From contig OX243827.1 in NCBI GenBank assembly GCA_945859605.1, forward strand, positions 3,438,567 to 3,502,566: DNA of 64,000 nt. Direction: 5' to 3'. The translations under genes were made by a program, and so were the position numbers. Positions within the stretch are counted from its first letter, which is position 1; the number at the start of each line of letters is the position of its first letter. This DNA comes from Lumbricus rubellus (Eukaryota > Annelida > Clitellata > Crassiclitellata > Lumbricidae). Below, piece after piece: positions 33,674-45,370 of this stretch. The notes under the pieces are model-generated. The model was given only the letters and a program-made list of their open reading frames with translations. It had not been told where the DNA came from and ran no database searches.

Positions 33674-36600
33674 TTAAGTTGCTTTCACAGTTTGTGGCTT
33701 CTTTCCCGTTCTACGGATATTTCCAAACTGAAGCCGCACAAGAACTTCATCGAGAGGCAGAGTGAAGGCATTGTCTGTTGTCTCATTGTCTCCAATGCCA
33801 AACGCCCATCGAACGATGGTGTCCAAGTGTCCGGAATCTGTTTCTGGATCGGTTGCTACGATCGCCTGTCTCAGCTCACCCACAGTCACCACCCTACAAC
33901 ACACACACATACAGAGGAGGAGTCATCATCATCATTCAATGGAAATGGACGACTGAAGGGAAGCAGATCACTTCACTAGATATCATCAGTCAGACTATAT
34001 TTGTGGCGCCGCACACCGAAATCAGCATTAAGGTGATTTTCCAAGATATTGAGTTTGATACATCATTTCAAAGGCCTTGTCTCAGGCATCAAAATGACAC
34101 AAAATTTATTGCTCCAGCTTAATTCTAACCGAAGATATAAGGAAATAAGTGATATAATTAAATTAATTAATTTATTTTATTTATTAAAATAATAATATGC
34201 ATATCAAAAGTATTAAAATAGCTCGGCAACTTGTCTTTTGAAGAAAAGTGAAAAAAAATTTCCCCCAATTTTTTTGGGATTAAATTTTTTACAAAAAAAT
34301 CACAAACATATTATTTCCATAATATCTCTGATATGTAATCTCCAACTTAATGCTGATTACGGTGTGCGGCGCCACATTTATGCTCATCTCCTCAGGGTGA
34401 GGATTACCGGGGGTTTGGAGGGTTTAAATCCCCCCTCATCATTCTTAGAGCCCCATTGTAAAATCTGTTTTTTACACCCAGATTCCAAGTGGATAATGGT
34501 CCAACCCACCTCAGTCATTTTTCCACAATTCTTACACTGCATCTCCTTTCGTTCTTCCTAGTCAACTGGGTGACTTGGCCATTGCTCTGCCTCTGTCAAT
34601 CTGTGTTTTCCCCTTCTGTTGCACTCTGTCTCTGTCTGTATCTTTTTGTTTTCTCTCTTCTTGTCACTGAACATCTTTTCGCTATTCTGCTGAATGACTC
34701 GCATCGAGAGCTGATAATTTCTATTGTTTCTAGAAACTAAAATTCCAAACCTGGATCCTGAGACAAAAAGGATTAGTAGCCAACCCATCGTTAAAATTTG
34801 AACTTCGCTAAAAGGACAATTGATCAGATTTATTGAAATGATTTATTTTGGATGATCTTACGGTTCATCGTTGCTCAGCCCCGCTTCAATATCTCTGACG
34901 TATCGCAGTCGATCTTGAGTTGTCTGCTTTAAAAGTTCGTTAAGAAATGGTCCAGAATGATAACCGTCATCATCCTACGCTCATCGCAAAACATACATTT
35001 CATTCGTATTTCATCAAGAAATGGTCCAGAATGATAACCGTCATCATCCTACGCTCATCGCAAAACATACATTTCATTCGTATTTCATCAAGAAATGGTC
35101 CAGAATGATAACCGTCATCATCCTACACTCATCGCAAAACATACATTTCATTCGCATTTCATTATTGTATTTCAAGGTTTATTCAGCACACTCGAAGAAA
35201 AGTGAGTGCACTACCAATTGGAAACTAACTGTATCCAAATCGCAGCCGACAGGTTAGAGACTTATGTAGACATTGTTGGCGACATGTGCTACAGTGCTGG
35301 AAATCTTTCACGTCAGGCTGTGCTTTTCAAAGAGGTTTTCAAACTGTGTCACACCACATCAGCATGTTAGGAAAGTCAATCCAAACTTCAGCCATTCTTC
35401 AATTCATCTTTACCTCTAAGCACTCTGACATTGAAACCAGGCAGTTGCATTATAAAATAAAAATTCTCACTCAAATTACTTTGTTTTTTTCATGTCTTAC
35501 TGTAAAACATATACACTGCAATAGAATGTGAATATATTCGGTCGAAAATAAACAACTGACTCTTGACTAGTGCTTGTAATGATGGCAGTAAGTGATGAAG
35601 ATCAGCACTTGGATTGCGAATTTGTGAAAATAGACGACGCGCACGTACGTACCTCTACAACGAGACTCTTGTAGTCGATGGACGCTCCCTCCTCGATGTT
35701 TAACTCTTTCTCCGCAGCTTTGACGAGCATCAGAACAGACGTTGCATCCTTCGTTCCAACGAAATAGTCGGTGACGATGGCACCAAAGTCGTCGCGACTC
35801 AGAAGTCCCGAGTCGCCTCTTGCGACATCCATCTTCGTGAGGTTGTTGAAGAGCTGTGCAACGGTTGTTTCGTGGTTGTAGTGAAGCTGCTCGTCTCCCT
35901 GGCAACAGATTATAATCAATTTTAGTCATTTGTGGGATGCTGTGGTGTAGTGGTAGCGACGGTGCCTTGGAGCTGGAGGGTTCCAGGCTCAAATCCACCT
36001 CAAACTGTCGTGTAGGGACAATGAGCAAGTCCTTCACTTGCAATTGCTCGGGTGCTTCGGCGTGAAACTCGGATGCAGTGTACGCGCTGTAGTCGGGAGC
36101 ATCCCTGAGTAGTGAGTGTGAAGAGGCGCTGTCGCAAATGCGAGAAATAAAAAAATCCACTGTGTTTTGCTATAGAGGGAGAGACATATGTCCGGTGGTC
36201 TGGAATAGCCTTCCTTTTGAGCTGCGCCTACACCCTGGGACTCTACCAGGATCGTTCCTTACTAAACTTAAAACTTTTCTTTTTGAGCGTGCTGGAGTCG
36301 GGAGCGCCTCTGAGTAGTTTTTTACTTGAAGGAGCGCTATATAAATGTTCGAATGAATGAATATGGGTGACTTGCCTGTCCATTGAGAACGGCCCAGAAG
36401 AGACTGATGCCATAATCAGAGACGGAATACTTGGAGCAAGCGTCTCTCAGGTTGTATGCCCATTCAGCCACCATCTTTGGCAGACTGAATCGCTGATGGA
36501 GATATGAATGGACAAAGTTTGCCATCAACTCACGACGTCCACCATCATCTGCTCTCTAAACACAACCACAGATATTTATCTCATGCAAGTCAAACGACAC

Positions 36601-39600
36601 GAACACAAGATCAACAACTTTTTTGGTGTGGCTGGACTGGGAGCGCCTCTGAGTAGGTTTCTGAAGAGGCGCTATATAAATTCTCAAAATGAATGAATGA
36701 ATGAACAACAGATGACACAACTCTCTTACTGACCAAGACTATTATATATCTCCATAAACACGAAACCGGTGTTAAGGATTCTTTAATGTTCCCTGTTGCC
36801 TCACCTCAATGCGCACTTTTAATATTCTAACGATTCTATCTACCTTCTCATTTGCATAAACCTTTCTCCCAACACAATCTTTCGCTCTAAACTAAAATCT
36901 CTTCCAGTCATTTTACAGCTCATAATGTTTGCCACCACCTCAATGTACACTCTGAACTTCTAAGAAATGCATTGTAACAAATCACAATCGCATTCAATTG
37001 TGTTTCAAAGACAATAAACCGAAGCACGTTACCTGTTCATCGTGAAGTTGTTTTTCCTGCCAGATATCGTGAATAAGAAGCGTGCAATCTCTCTTGTGCA
37101 GTCTTCGGTTCTTTATCTTTCCTTCGTACTGTAGATACTTCGGAACCTCAGCACCAAGACCCTGTCACAACGAATTGCAACAATAGTTGGAACAACAATA
37201 GTTAGAACAACAACAACAGTTAGAACAACAACAACAGTTAGAACAACAAACCGTCATTTTTAAAAATACGGCTGGCAAAAATAAAATTACAACTGCTCAG
37301 TCGCATTAATGCGTACACCAAGAACTATGCATGGAATTTGGTTAACCGCAAACAACTTTGGCATAAATAAGGCTGAGCATTTTTAAAACATAACTTACAA
37401 TACAGCGGTCGATTGTCAACTAAAAGTGAACACTCGGAACATGCTCCCCTCAATCTGCAGAGCTACTAGACTTTCAAAGTATCTAAGGAATAATTTGACT
37501 TTTCAAGGAAAATAATTACTACCAATAACTTAAATGACATGATCATGAATTTTAAGAGTCACTGAGAACTTCTCAAATGTCATCTCAACATAATATTAAA
37601 GACTTAGAATTTACTAACAATAACTTATGACATCGCAATGATACCACAATTCATGAATTTGAAGAAACACTGAGAACTTCTCTAATGACACCTCAACATA
37701 AGATTAAAGACTGTTTAGACCACTGTTAGCAAAGCTCCATAACATCCATCATCCATCTTTTGAACGTACCAATCCTTCAAAGAATTTGTCATCAACGCTG
37801 ATCGCCTTTCCCTGAATTTCACCGAGAAGGAGATCGACGATTTGATCGCTTGTTTTACCATCAGACAACGTCTTCCAACGTTCCTCGCCACCAACAACAA
37901 ACTCCGCACATCGACTCCATTTCGGTCTGAATGGAAAGAACAATATTATGTTTGGACAATGGTTACCATGTTTGTAAACAATGTAACACAGGAATCGTGT
38001 AGATGGTTAAATGGTAGAACTGTATCTAATGCTAACCCAGTTATGAGCATGAAAAGTAACTGCAAAAGTAAAAAGTAAATGGAAATGTAATGAGTAAATT
38101 TATGTAATTATAAAAAGTCATTGTAAAAAGTAATGTAAAAGGCAATGTAAAAAAGTAAATGCAAATGTAAACAGTAAATACAAAAAGTAAATGAAAATGT
38201 AAATTAGATGTAAAAAGTAAATGTAAAAAATAAGTGTAAACGCAAATCTCAAGAATCCCAAACAAAGTCAAATGTAAAATCTTTGAAGTTTGACAAAGAA
38301 GTCTTTTCAGTGGCAGACTTAATTAATCGACAACAATTGTGATTCTGAGTCTGCTGAACACACTCTGTAAAACTCTCCACAAGTCCTTTGCACACAATTC
38401 CCTCCCATTGTGGAGCCATGATATGCAAGTGATAAGATTTATGAAAACTGTGCATATAATTAATTGGTCCATTACAACAGTTCTGTAGTTAGTAAGAAAC
38501 AAATCAATAAATAATAACTTAAAAGAGACGACAGCAAAACAAGAAATACTGAAACAAAAGCATGGTGTATCATTTTCTTTCAGCATTTCACTCTTTATTG
38601 CAAAGGCAGATGTACGTAAATCAAGACTAAATGATGATAAAATGAAACTGAAGTGAAACATTAAATATATCCAGTAAATAGTTATACCTTGGTGTTCATT
38701 AAATATATACAGTATATATATATGTATAATATATATATAATTATATACCTTGGTGTTCCCGTTCGTTTCAGAGTGTCGTTCTCAGTGTAGTACTCATCCC
38801 TCTGCTGTACGACTTGCTTATGCACATCAAGAAGCACACTGAAAGAAACATCAGAAGAATCCGTTTAATAATAATTGTCCAGCAATTACAATTCATCATA
38901 ATTAGAATTCATACCCACACTCATCTTCTCCTCCACCTCCATATTCTTGACCGAGAGACGAAACCCGTCTCAATGGCTGCTCCACTCCGCCCCTCTGATC
39001 CTCTGGCAACCAGACTTGAACCTCCTTCAGATTACTCTTACTGACAACCCCTCTGACTCAGCACAGCGCTTGTGAATAAGCTGGTGCCCTGCATTAGGCT
39101 TTAGGAGATGATAATGATTACAATTATTAATACATAAATGGAACGAGGAAGAGTTACAGCGTGGATTGAGTGAAGCAATGAAGACCAAGCGTGGAGTTTC
39201 CGACGACTGCAGATAAATATCTGCAGTTTTAATGCATCAGAAATTGCCGTACTTAACTACAATAATTTCTACCGACCGGTACATGCATTGGTGCAGATCA
39301 ACTGGGTAGCACATATTGGGGTCCTTGATCCAACAGTTGATGGCTCTAACCTGATCAATCGACTCCCCATTTATCTAGGCTTTCGATTGGTATATGGATA
39401 ATTTGATATTAACCCGTCTACCGTGTAATAAAAATTTTCTTAGTAAAAATTGGACGAGTTAACTCGGGGATCATGGTAAAGGGGTTAAAAGATGTGATTG
39501 CCACTTATGTTAACCAATCACTTTCACAGGCGACATGCCGTAGGTGGTAGTTGCAGCTCTGATGTGGGCTGGCTTCAAATGACGACAGGCATTCAGTTGC

Positions 39601-42600
39601 AGTTCAAGCTACGCAGTTCAAAATCATAACTGTTTATAACAACAACATTTATAAAGCACTACTGTAATGCTAAGCCCAATGCAACAGCGTATTCACGAGC
39701 GCTGTACATGTCAGAGGATTGTCTAGAGATGACAAGTGGAGATTCAAGCGCAGTTGCCAGAGAGAGACCAAGACAGAGACAGAGAGAGAATAACATGAAG
39801 ACAGAGACAAAGAGAGAGACATAGAGACAAAGAGAGAGACATAGAGACCAAGAGAGAGACATAGAGAGAAAGAGAGAGACATAGATAGAAAAAGAAAGAC
39901 GTAGAGACAGAGACAAGAACTGAATGGAAGAAAGTGTATCTACTAACTCATGTTCAGTCTTCAGTTTCATGTAATCGGATTTGAGAAGCTCCAGTTTCTC
40001 CTCCAAAGTCTAACAAACAGATGACGACATAAAGTACAGTTCAATGTTGCTTAAAGCTACGACCAAATGTTTCTATATCACAAGTCTATAAGCTAGTTAC
40101 TAATTCATTTATTTACTTGCCATGGATTTACTAATCTAATCTAATCATGTCTCATCTGAAGACTTCTATTATAGCACCATACTCATAGCACACAAAAGAT
40201 CGATTTTCCTCTGATTTCAACTAAGCTGCTCCAACAGATTATCATGATTCTGGCTGAAAACTATTGAGTTGTGTTTTGAGCAGATAATAACTTCATGATT
40301 CATAGACGTTAAAAATCTGATAATTATAGCCATCTCCGAATATGATTCATCTCTGTATATTATTTTTCAGAAACTCATGAGTGAAATAATAACAAATCCA
40401 GAGCCTATCAATTGCAACCCAAAGCTCTAATGCTTTCGCCTTTCACATAAATTTTTCTACCAGAACTTGATAAGGTTCATACATCCAATCCAGATTTCAA
40501 TTCGTTAATTAGTATCCTAGTTCCTTACGGGCAAAATTTATAAATAATAAATGGAAGAGACACGGCTGTTCTAAGTATCACAGTTTCAAACAAGTTTTTT
40601 CACAAAAAATAACAGATACGACCTTACAATGCATTAGTGCCACATCCTTCCAAGGCTTTTGTTCCCTGACAGAGAGACCATAAAGAATTCTAGTCAGCCC
40701 AGAGCTCTCTTTGTCTCACGCAGGCACAGAACAGCATCAGCAATAATACTTAGCTCCTAGTGCCACCAATTAAGCACGGAAAAAAGCCGTACTAGGTATC
40801 GTTGCTGGAGTTGTTCGAAATCTCTGCGTGGAATGACATCACCGTAGTTGGCTTGCATCTCCATGAGACGTCGTGTTGCCTCCGCCTCATCCTCTCGCAT
40901 CTTTCTACATCACAAAACACAAATCACAATATTTCATGTTTAAAAGTCTCAATGTGTAAAGAAATATTAATGAAATAAAATAATTTAAAAAAAGAAGAGT
41001 TCAAAATGGTCCAGAACCGTTTCCTAACTCAGTGTACGATTTATTAATCAATCTTAACTGTGATGTGTGATAGACCAAAAATAAAACTTACTAAATGCAA
41101 ACACTTAGAAGCAGACCTATTACTGATACAAACAATAAGCAACTTTTACAGTGCTGGTATAATTTATTATTAATATTAAGGCAACAACCGATGGTGGTAA
41201 ATTCAAGCTGCAATCGAGTTAATGCAAATAAAGAAGAGAGAAAACAGCTTGTGGTTGTCACACAATTTTTCTTACTACAAACCAATAATTTTGGCCAATC
41301 ATGACCCCACCATTCAGTTAAAGTGCGGTACCACTCGGCTACCATGCCATGCCATCATGATCTTAGTGTTCGCCACTTCCGTTCCCTTCGTTCGACTGAA
41401 CAAAGTCTGCTCACAGTCCCTTTTGCTCGTATCTCCATTTCACTATGTAGAACCACGACTGCATGATGGTAGGACCCTCAACCTAGAATGGCCTTCCCTT
41501 GATTAACAATGAATGAATGAATATAATAAACGACCTTGATGATGATACGTTGATGACTAATAATAAATTTTGATAAAATAATTATTATACATGATCGATG
41601 CTACGGACTATGATTACAATACAAGATGATGAAAAATGACTGCTAATCATGATTAACTGATAACGACAATGATGATAATCATGATTAACTAATGGTAACC
41701 ATGACGACCGATTGCTGACCACTCAGTCTCTTCTCACTTGAGCGCAATTCGTAGCATCACAGGATCATCCTTCGCTGTTTCCATTGTTCCCTGAACTTGT
41801 TTTATCATCATCGCTTCTTCTTGTTGATATCTCAACTCGTTGATATCAGAGATGAGAAGTTTTCGTGCGTCGCATTCGTCTCGATACATAAGATAAGTCG
41901 ACTGAAGTTCCTCTGACAACTTAATCACCTTTAAGTCAACATCAATTGCAAATCTTTTTTTAATCATCTTGATCATTGGTTGATCGTAGAAACACAAAAC
42001 CAGTTTCCAATGCTGCAATTATATTTCAGCAAACCTTGCTATTGCTCTGATTATATTTATTATTCTGATTGTTATCATTATAACTATTACTGCAATTATA
42101 TCATTATTGTTGTTGTTGTTGCTATTATAATTAGTAGTAGTAGTGGTATCAATAGCAGCAGCAGCAGTATCAATAATAATATTTTTTTCCCTGAGGAACA
42201 TCATTCTGCAGGGACTTAGAAATTATTTTAAGATTAGTCACTCTGACCAAAATTTGCCCTGGAATATTCAATGCACACACACACAGAGACCATTTTGATC
42301 CATCGGATTTTTCTCAGGCCTTTCCAGTGGATTAAAATTTTGATGGCAATTTCACCGCAAGTGACCATGTCTTAGACAGTAATATACGGCACTATGAAAC
42401 AGCAATAAAAAAATTATATAGCACTTCTCAACAATGTAAGCGGCAATCCCATCTCATCACTGAAGAACCTGTGGAACTGAGAAGCAAGACATGAAGGATT
42501 CAATAGACCGTGGCTTTAAGCATAATTATACCAAAGGTTCTATATAAGTTCATGGATTAATTATTAGTGTCACCTGTTCCTCTAGCGACCTCTGGCCGTT

Positions 42601-45370
42601 TCTCATCTCATCGATGCGCTCATACAGTTTCTCGTTTTCAGATTTCAAATCTTTCACTTCTGTAACAGAATTACAAAAAATAGTTTCATTTACTTTAAAC
42701 TGCATATATGCTTAACTCTTTCCCGCCGGATCGGGTCGCGGGTGACCCGATAAACCCAATAGGTATCGGAACAATTCAGGCGGGATTGAGTTAACAATGC
42801 TGCAACCGTTAAAGTATTTCATATGTATACGAAAAATATTTTTAATATGAATTAACATGAGCCAAAGTGGTTGAATGCAATATTTGCGTTATGACAAGCG
42901 AACAACAGGTAGGCTGATCAAAAGGTTATGCCTTGAAAAGCCCTTGATGCATTAATGTTAGTGAACAATAAGAAAGGAAGATGTTTAAGAAGACAATTAA
43001 ACTGTAAAGGACAATTAAAGTGTAAAGACAATTAAAGTGTAAAAGACAATTAAAGTGTAAAAGACAATTAAAGTGTAAAAGACAATTAAAGTGTAAAAGA
43101 CAATTAAACTGTAAAAGACAATTAAACTGTAAAAGACAATTAAACTGTAAAAGACAATTAAACTGTAAAAGACAATTAAACTGTAAAAGACAATTGTTCA
43201 TGCCTTGTTTCTCCTGCTGTCGGATTTCCATCAGCTTCTGGTCAGACTGCTCCGAAACGGCGACCAGCATTTGCTAAACACAACAAACAACAACAGCAGA
43301 CAATAAGCTTTTTAAAGACAGACTCATATTTAACAACAGGAAATATAACACAAGAAAGAAAACTTTGATGTCATAATCACAACAACTATTTTATTGATGA
43401 ACTGTTGAAGACTGCTTTTTTTCCCGCTTGATCCCGCCCGGGAGCGCCTTGGAGTAGGTACCTTGAAGGAGGCCTTTAAAAATTTGTGTTCATCATCATG
43501 ATGATGATGATGAACACGACGATGATCATGATGATGATGATGATGATGATGTGCAGATGTGTGTGTATTTGACACACATCAACACACATCACAAATCATT
43601 ACAAGGTTTCTACTCAGGAGCGCTCCAACAGAAATAAGAAGACTCTGAAAAACTGTGAGTTCAAGATTTGTTTAAGGTACCTGCACAGCAACCGTTTTAA
43701 TTAGTAACAGTTTTTCACTCAAGCGCTCGATGTCACAGACCAAGTGCTTTAAAATCCATTTGGCCACAACATCCTTCGCAATTACAGTAGTGCCAATCAT
43801 AACATACGAGATTTCCTTCCAGCAATATGACCCAATCTTCGCGTCTTAATGGCATTCTTAAAAAGCAGTAGATAATCCCAATTGCAACTCAAATTTTTAT
43901 AAGAACTGAAATCATCAGATACAGACAGAGGCATACACATATACACAGAAAGAGAAAGTCAAAGACATGCACAATACGTAAAGATAGAAAGCGAGAGACG
44001 AGACCTGGAGTGGTTGGAGATGTCGTATCTCGTCTCTCTGCTGAGCCAACATCATCTCGTATTCGTTCTTGATCGCAGACATCAACGGTTTGTACGTTCG
44101 AAAGTCTTCAATCAAATACTCAAACACTTCTCTGTATGCCTACAGTCATCAAAACACATCACACCTAATGGTTTGTACGTTCGAAAGTCTTCAATCAAAT
44201 ACTCAAACACTTCTCTGTATGCCTACAGTCATCGAAACACATCACACCTAATGGTTTGTACGTTCGAAAGTCTTCAATCAAATACTCAAACACTTCTCTG
44301 TATGCCTACAGTCATCAAAACACATCACACCTAATGGTTTGTACGTTCGAAAGTCTTCAATCAAATACTCAAACACTTCTCTGTATGCCTACAGTCATCA
44401 AAACACATCACACCTAATGGTTTGTACGTTCGAAAGTCTTCAATCAAATACTCAAACACTTCTCTGTATGCCTACAGTCATCAAAACACATCACACCTAA
44501 TGGTTTGTACGTTCGAAAGTCTTCAATCAAATACTCAAACACTTCTCTGTATGCCTGTACATACAAAGACAGTCATCAACACACATCACAAATCATTACA
44601 CCTAATTTATTTATTTGCTGAGAATTTGATATAGCGCTCCTTCAAGGTTTCTACTCAGGAGCGCTCCAAATCTATCTATCTAATGGTAGAAGATGAAGAA
44701 GAAAAGCAGTCCATTCATAGCTGCAATTTCTATTTGAACTCCTCTGTCCAGTGCATTTAAGAACCCTTCAACATGTGCTAAACCTTGATGCATGGACAAT
44801 GATAATGACGTTAATGCCACCAATGCTACCTTAATTGAGATCTATCGATAAAAAAGGCAAAAATGATATGACAAGAACTGGCCTATTGTTACAACATAAG
44901 CATATCTGGACTATTATAGTTAATTAAGATCGTTAACAAATAAATGCAAACTACCCCATCCAATATTGACCTAACAAGACTTTATTGCATTACATGAATA
45001 TCTGACCGATTTGTTTTGTTAAGATACATGGCAAGTTCAATGTTATCTGACCTGACCCAATTGAGCTGGCCTGAAATGACCCGACCTTATTGCATCACGT
45101 ATGAATAATTGAATATTAAACCTGGAGTCTGAGTTCACTTGGCTTCACTTCAGTCGCACCAAGACATCTCAATTCCTTCTCAAGAAATCTCTCAAGCTGA
45201 TCGAGAAACTTCGGCTTTGGCACAATCTGCGATCGTCCTGCCTTCGCGTTGTCAACGACGATCAGCTGTTTGTCCTTCGTCAGCTGAATCGACGCTCCTG
45301 TCGATCCCTGGTGAGCAGACGCGTGCGCAGGCCACGTGTCGAGGACGCCAGATTTCGAGTCTTGATATGG
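33674..45370 (-). CDS. TSNAXIP1: TSNAXIP1, translin-associated factor X-interacting protein 1 (14 exons; extreme N-terminus missing)
   Basis: Exons in transcript order: 45122-45370, 44005-44139, 43204-43273, 42574-42659, 41738-41928, 40793-40904, 39948-40009, 38749-38838, 37770-37926, 37033-37161, 36376-36555, 35653-35898, 34862-34923, 33674-33893. All phases agree; 662 codons plus stop, close to mammalian length. Signature stretches are PKFLDQLERFLEKELR, VFEYLIEDFRTYKPLMSAIK, RDECDARKLLISDINELRYQ, YGDVIPRRDFEQ, CAEFVVGGEERW with KTSDQIVDLLL, AEWAYNLRDA and DPETDSGHLDTIVRWAFGI. The first half is coiled coil. The mammalian protein binds the translin partner TRAX and is expressed in testis and ciliated tissue. 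Donors of exons 36376-36555 (CAG|GCAAGT) and 43204-43273 (CAAG|GCATGA) are GC, not GT. Exon 44005-44139 has its 5' part tandemly duplicated. The initiator exon was not found. Confidence 0.92.
34942..35163 (+). repeat. 74-bp tandem repeat, 3 copies
   Basis: Units start at 34942, 35016 and 35090 with AAGAAATGGTCCAGAATGAT...ACATTTCATTCG. They differ by single bases (CTACGCTC / CTACACTC, CGTATT / CGCATT). The array begins 19 bp upstream of TSNAXIP1 exon 34862-34923 in transcript sense, overlapping where its branch point should be. Confidence 0.95.
35935..36147 (+). mobile_element. tRNA-derived SINE, family A copy 2
   Basis: This copy is homologous along its length to 10771-10990: box A TGGTGTAGTGG, a degenerate box B (AGGCTCAAATCC), body ATTGCTCGGGTGCTTCGGCG, and tail GTCGGGAGC...CTGAGTAGT...GAAGAGGCGCT. 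It is inserted only ~37 bp from the 3' splice site of TSNAXIP1 exon 35653-35898. A LINE fragment with the same tail lies immediately next to it (36180-36365). Confidence 0.8.
36180..36365 (+). mobile_element. LINE 3' end fragment (CR1/L2-like C-terminus) sharing the SINE tail
   Basis: The plus strand reads VWNSLPFELRLHPGTLPGSF and then LTKLKTFLFE, the conserved last residues of CR1/L2-type reverse transcriptases (WNxLPxxLR...FxxxLKxxLF). This runs straight into GTCGGGAGCGCCTCTGAGTAG...GAAGGAGCGCTATATAAAT followed by GAATGAATGA repeats. That is the same 3' tail found on the tRNA-derived SINEs in this window. Confidence 0.7.
36625..36707 (+). mobile_element. SINE/LINE tail remnant
   Basis: CTGGGAGCGCCTCTGAGTAGG..GAAGAGGCGCTATATAAAT followed by (TGAA)n. 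This is the 3' tail shared by the SINE and LINE family of this window, here without a head. Minus-strand or degenerate copies of the same tail occur at about 8080-8100, 43440-43480, 43600-43630, 44605-44670, 48824-48890, 55632-55705, 56250-56310 and 62376-62435. Confidence 0.7.
38047..38245 (+). repeat. Degenerate (AAAAGTAAATGTAA)n tract
   Basis: AT-rich near-repeats of GTAAATG(C/T)AAAAAGT in a TSNAXIP1 intron. No gene signal. Confidence 0.7.
38993..39105 (+). repeat. Dispersed repeat with AATAAGCTGGTGCCCTGC core, copy 2
   Basis: CTCTGATCCTCTGGCAACCAGACTTGAACC ... CTGACTCAGCACAGCGCTTGTGAATAAGC is colinear with 6007-6107. It lies in a TSNAXIP1 intron. Confidence 0.6.
39409..39488. mobile_element. 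Short TTAA-bounded MITE
   Basis: TTAACCCGTCTACCGTG ... CATGGTAAAGGGGTTAA, 80 bp, imperfect inverted ends with TTAA. It lies in the TSNAXIP1 intron between exons 39948-40009 and 38749-38838. Confidence 0.6.
39768..39910 (+). repeat. (GAGACATAGAGACAAAGAGA)n purine-rich repeat
   Basis: GA-rich short tandem repeat about 40 bp downstream (in transcript sense) of the donor of TSNAXIP1 exon 39948-40009. It reads as pyrimidine-rich CTCTCT in the pre-mRNA. Confidence 0.85.
42712..42794. mobile_element. Short TTAA-bounded MITE
   Basis: TTAACTCTTTCCCGCC ... GGCGGGATTGAGTTAA, 83 bp. The interior has a nested GGGTCGCGGGTGACCC palindrome. It lies in the TSNAXIP1 intron just upstream of exon 42574-42659. 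Confidence 0.65.
42976..43197 (-). repeat. 18-bp minisatellite at the start of a TSNAXIP1 intron
   Basis: About 12 copies of GACAATTAAA(C/G)TGTAAAA on the plus strand. In transcript sense each unit reads TCTTTTACAG followed by TTTAATTG, a consensus-like 3' splice site. The array begins 7 nt after the GC donor of exon 43204-43273. The C-type units lie at both ends with G-type units in between. Confidence 0.95.
44087..44556 (-). repeat. 83-bp tandem array made of TSNAXIP1 exon 5' end plus splice acceptor
   Basis: Six near-identical units start at 44087, 44170, 44253, 44336, 44419 and 44502; the only difference seen is A/G at ~44234. In transcript sense each unit holds the first ~53 nt of exon 44005-44139 (AYREVFEYLIEDFRTYK) preceded by ~30 nt of intron ending in GACTGTAG. 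The outermost copy has a different acceptor, TGTACAG at 44556-44555. The unit length is not divisible by 3, and each linker ends the frame or offers ATTAG|GTGTGA as a possible donor. Confidence 0.95.

Noticed and set aside
42926..43200. CLLQFN repeat protein continuing from a TSNAXIP1 exon
   Set aside because: Intronic 18-bp repeat; protein homology stops at the KQ before GC and resumes in exon 42574-42659.
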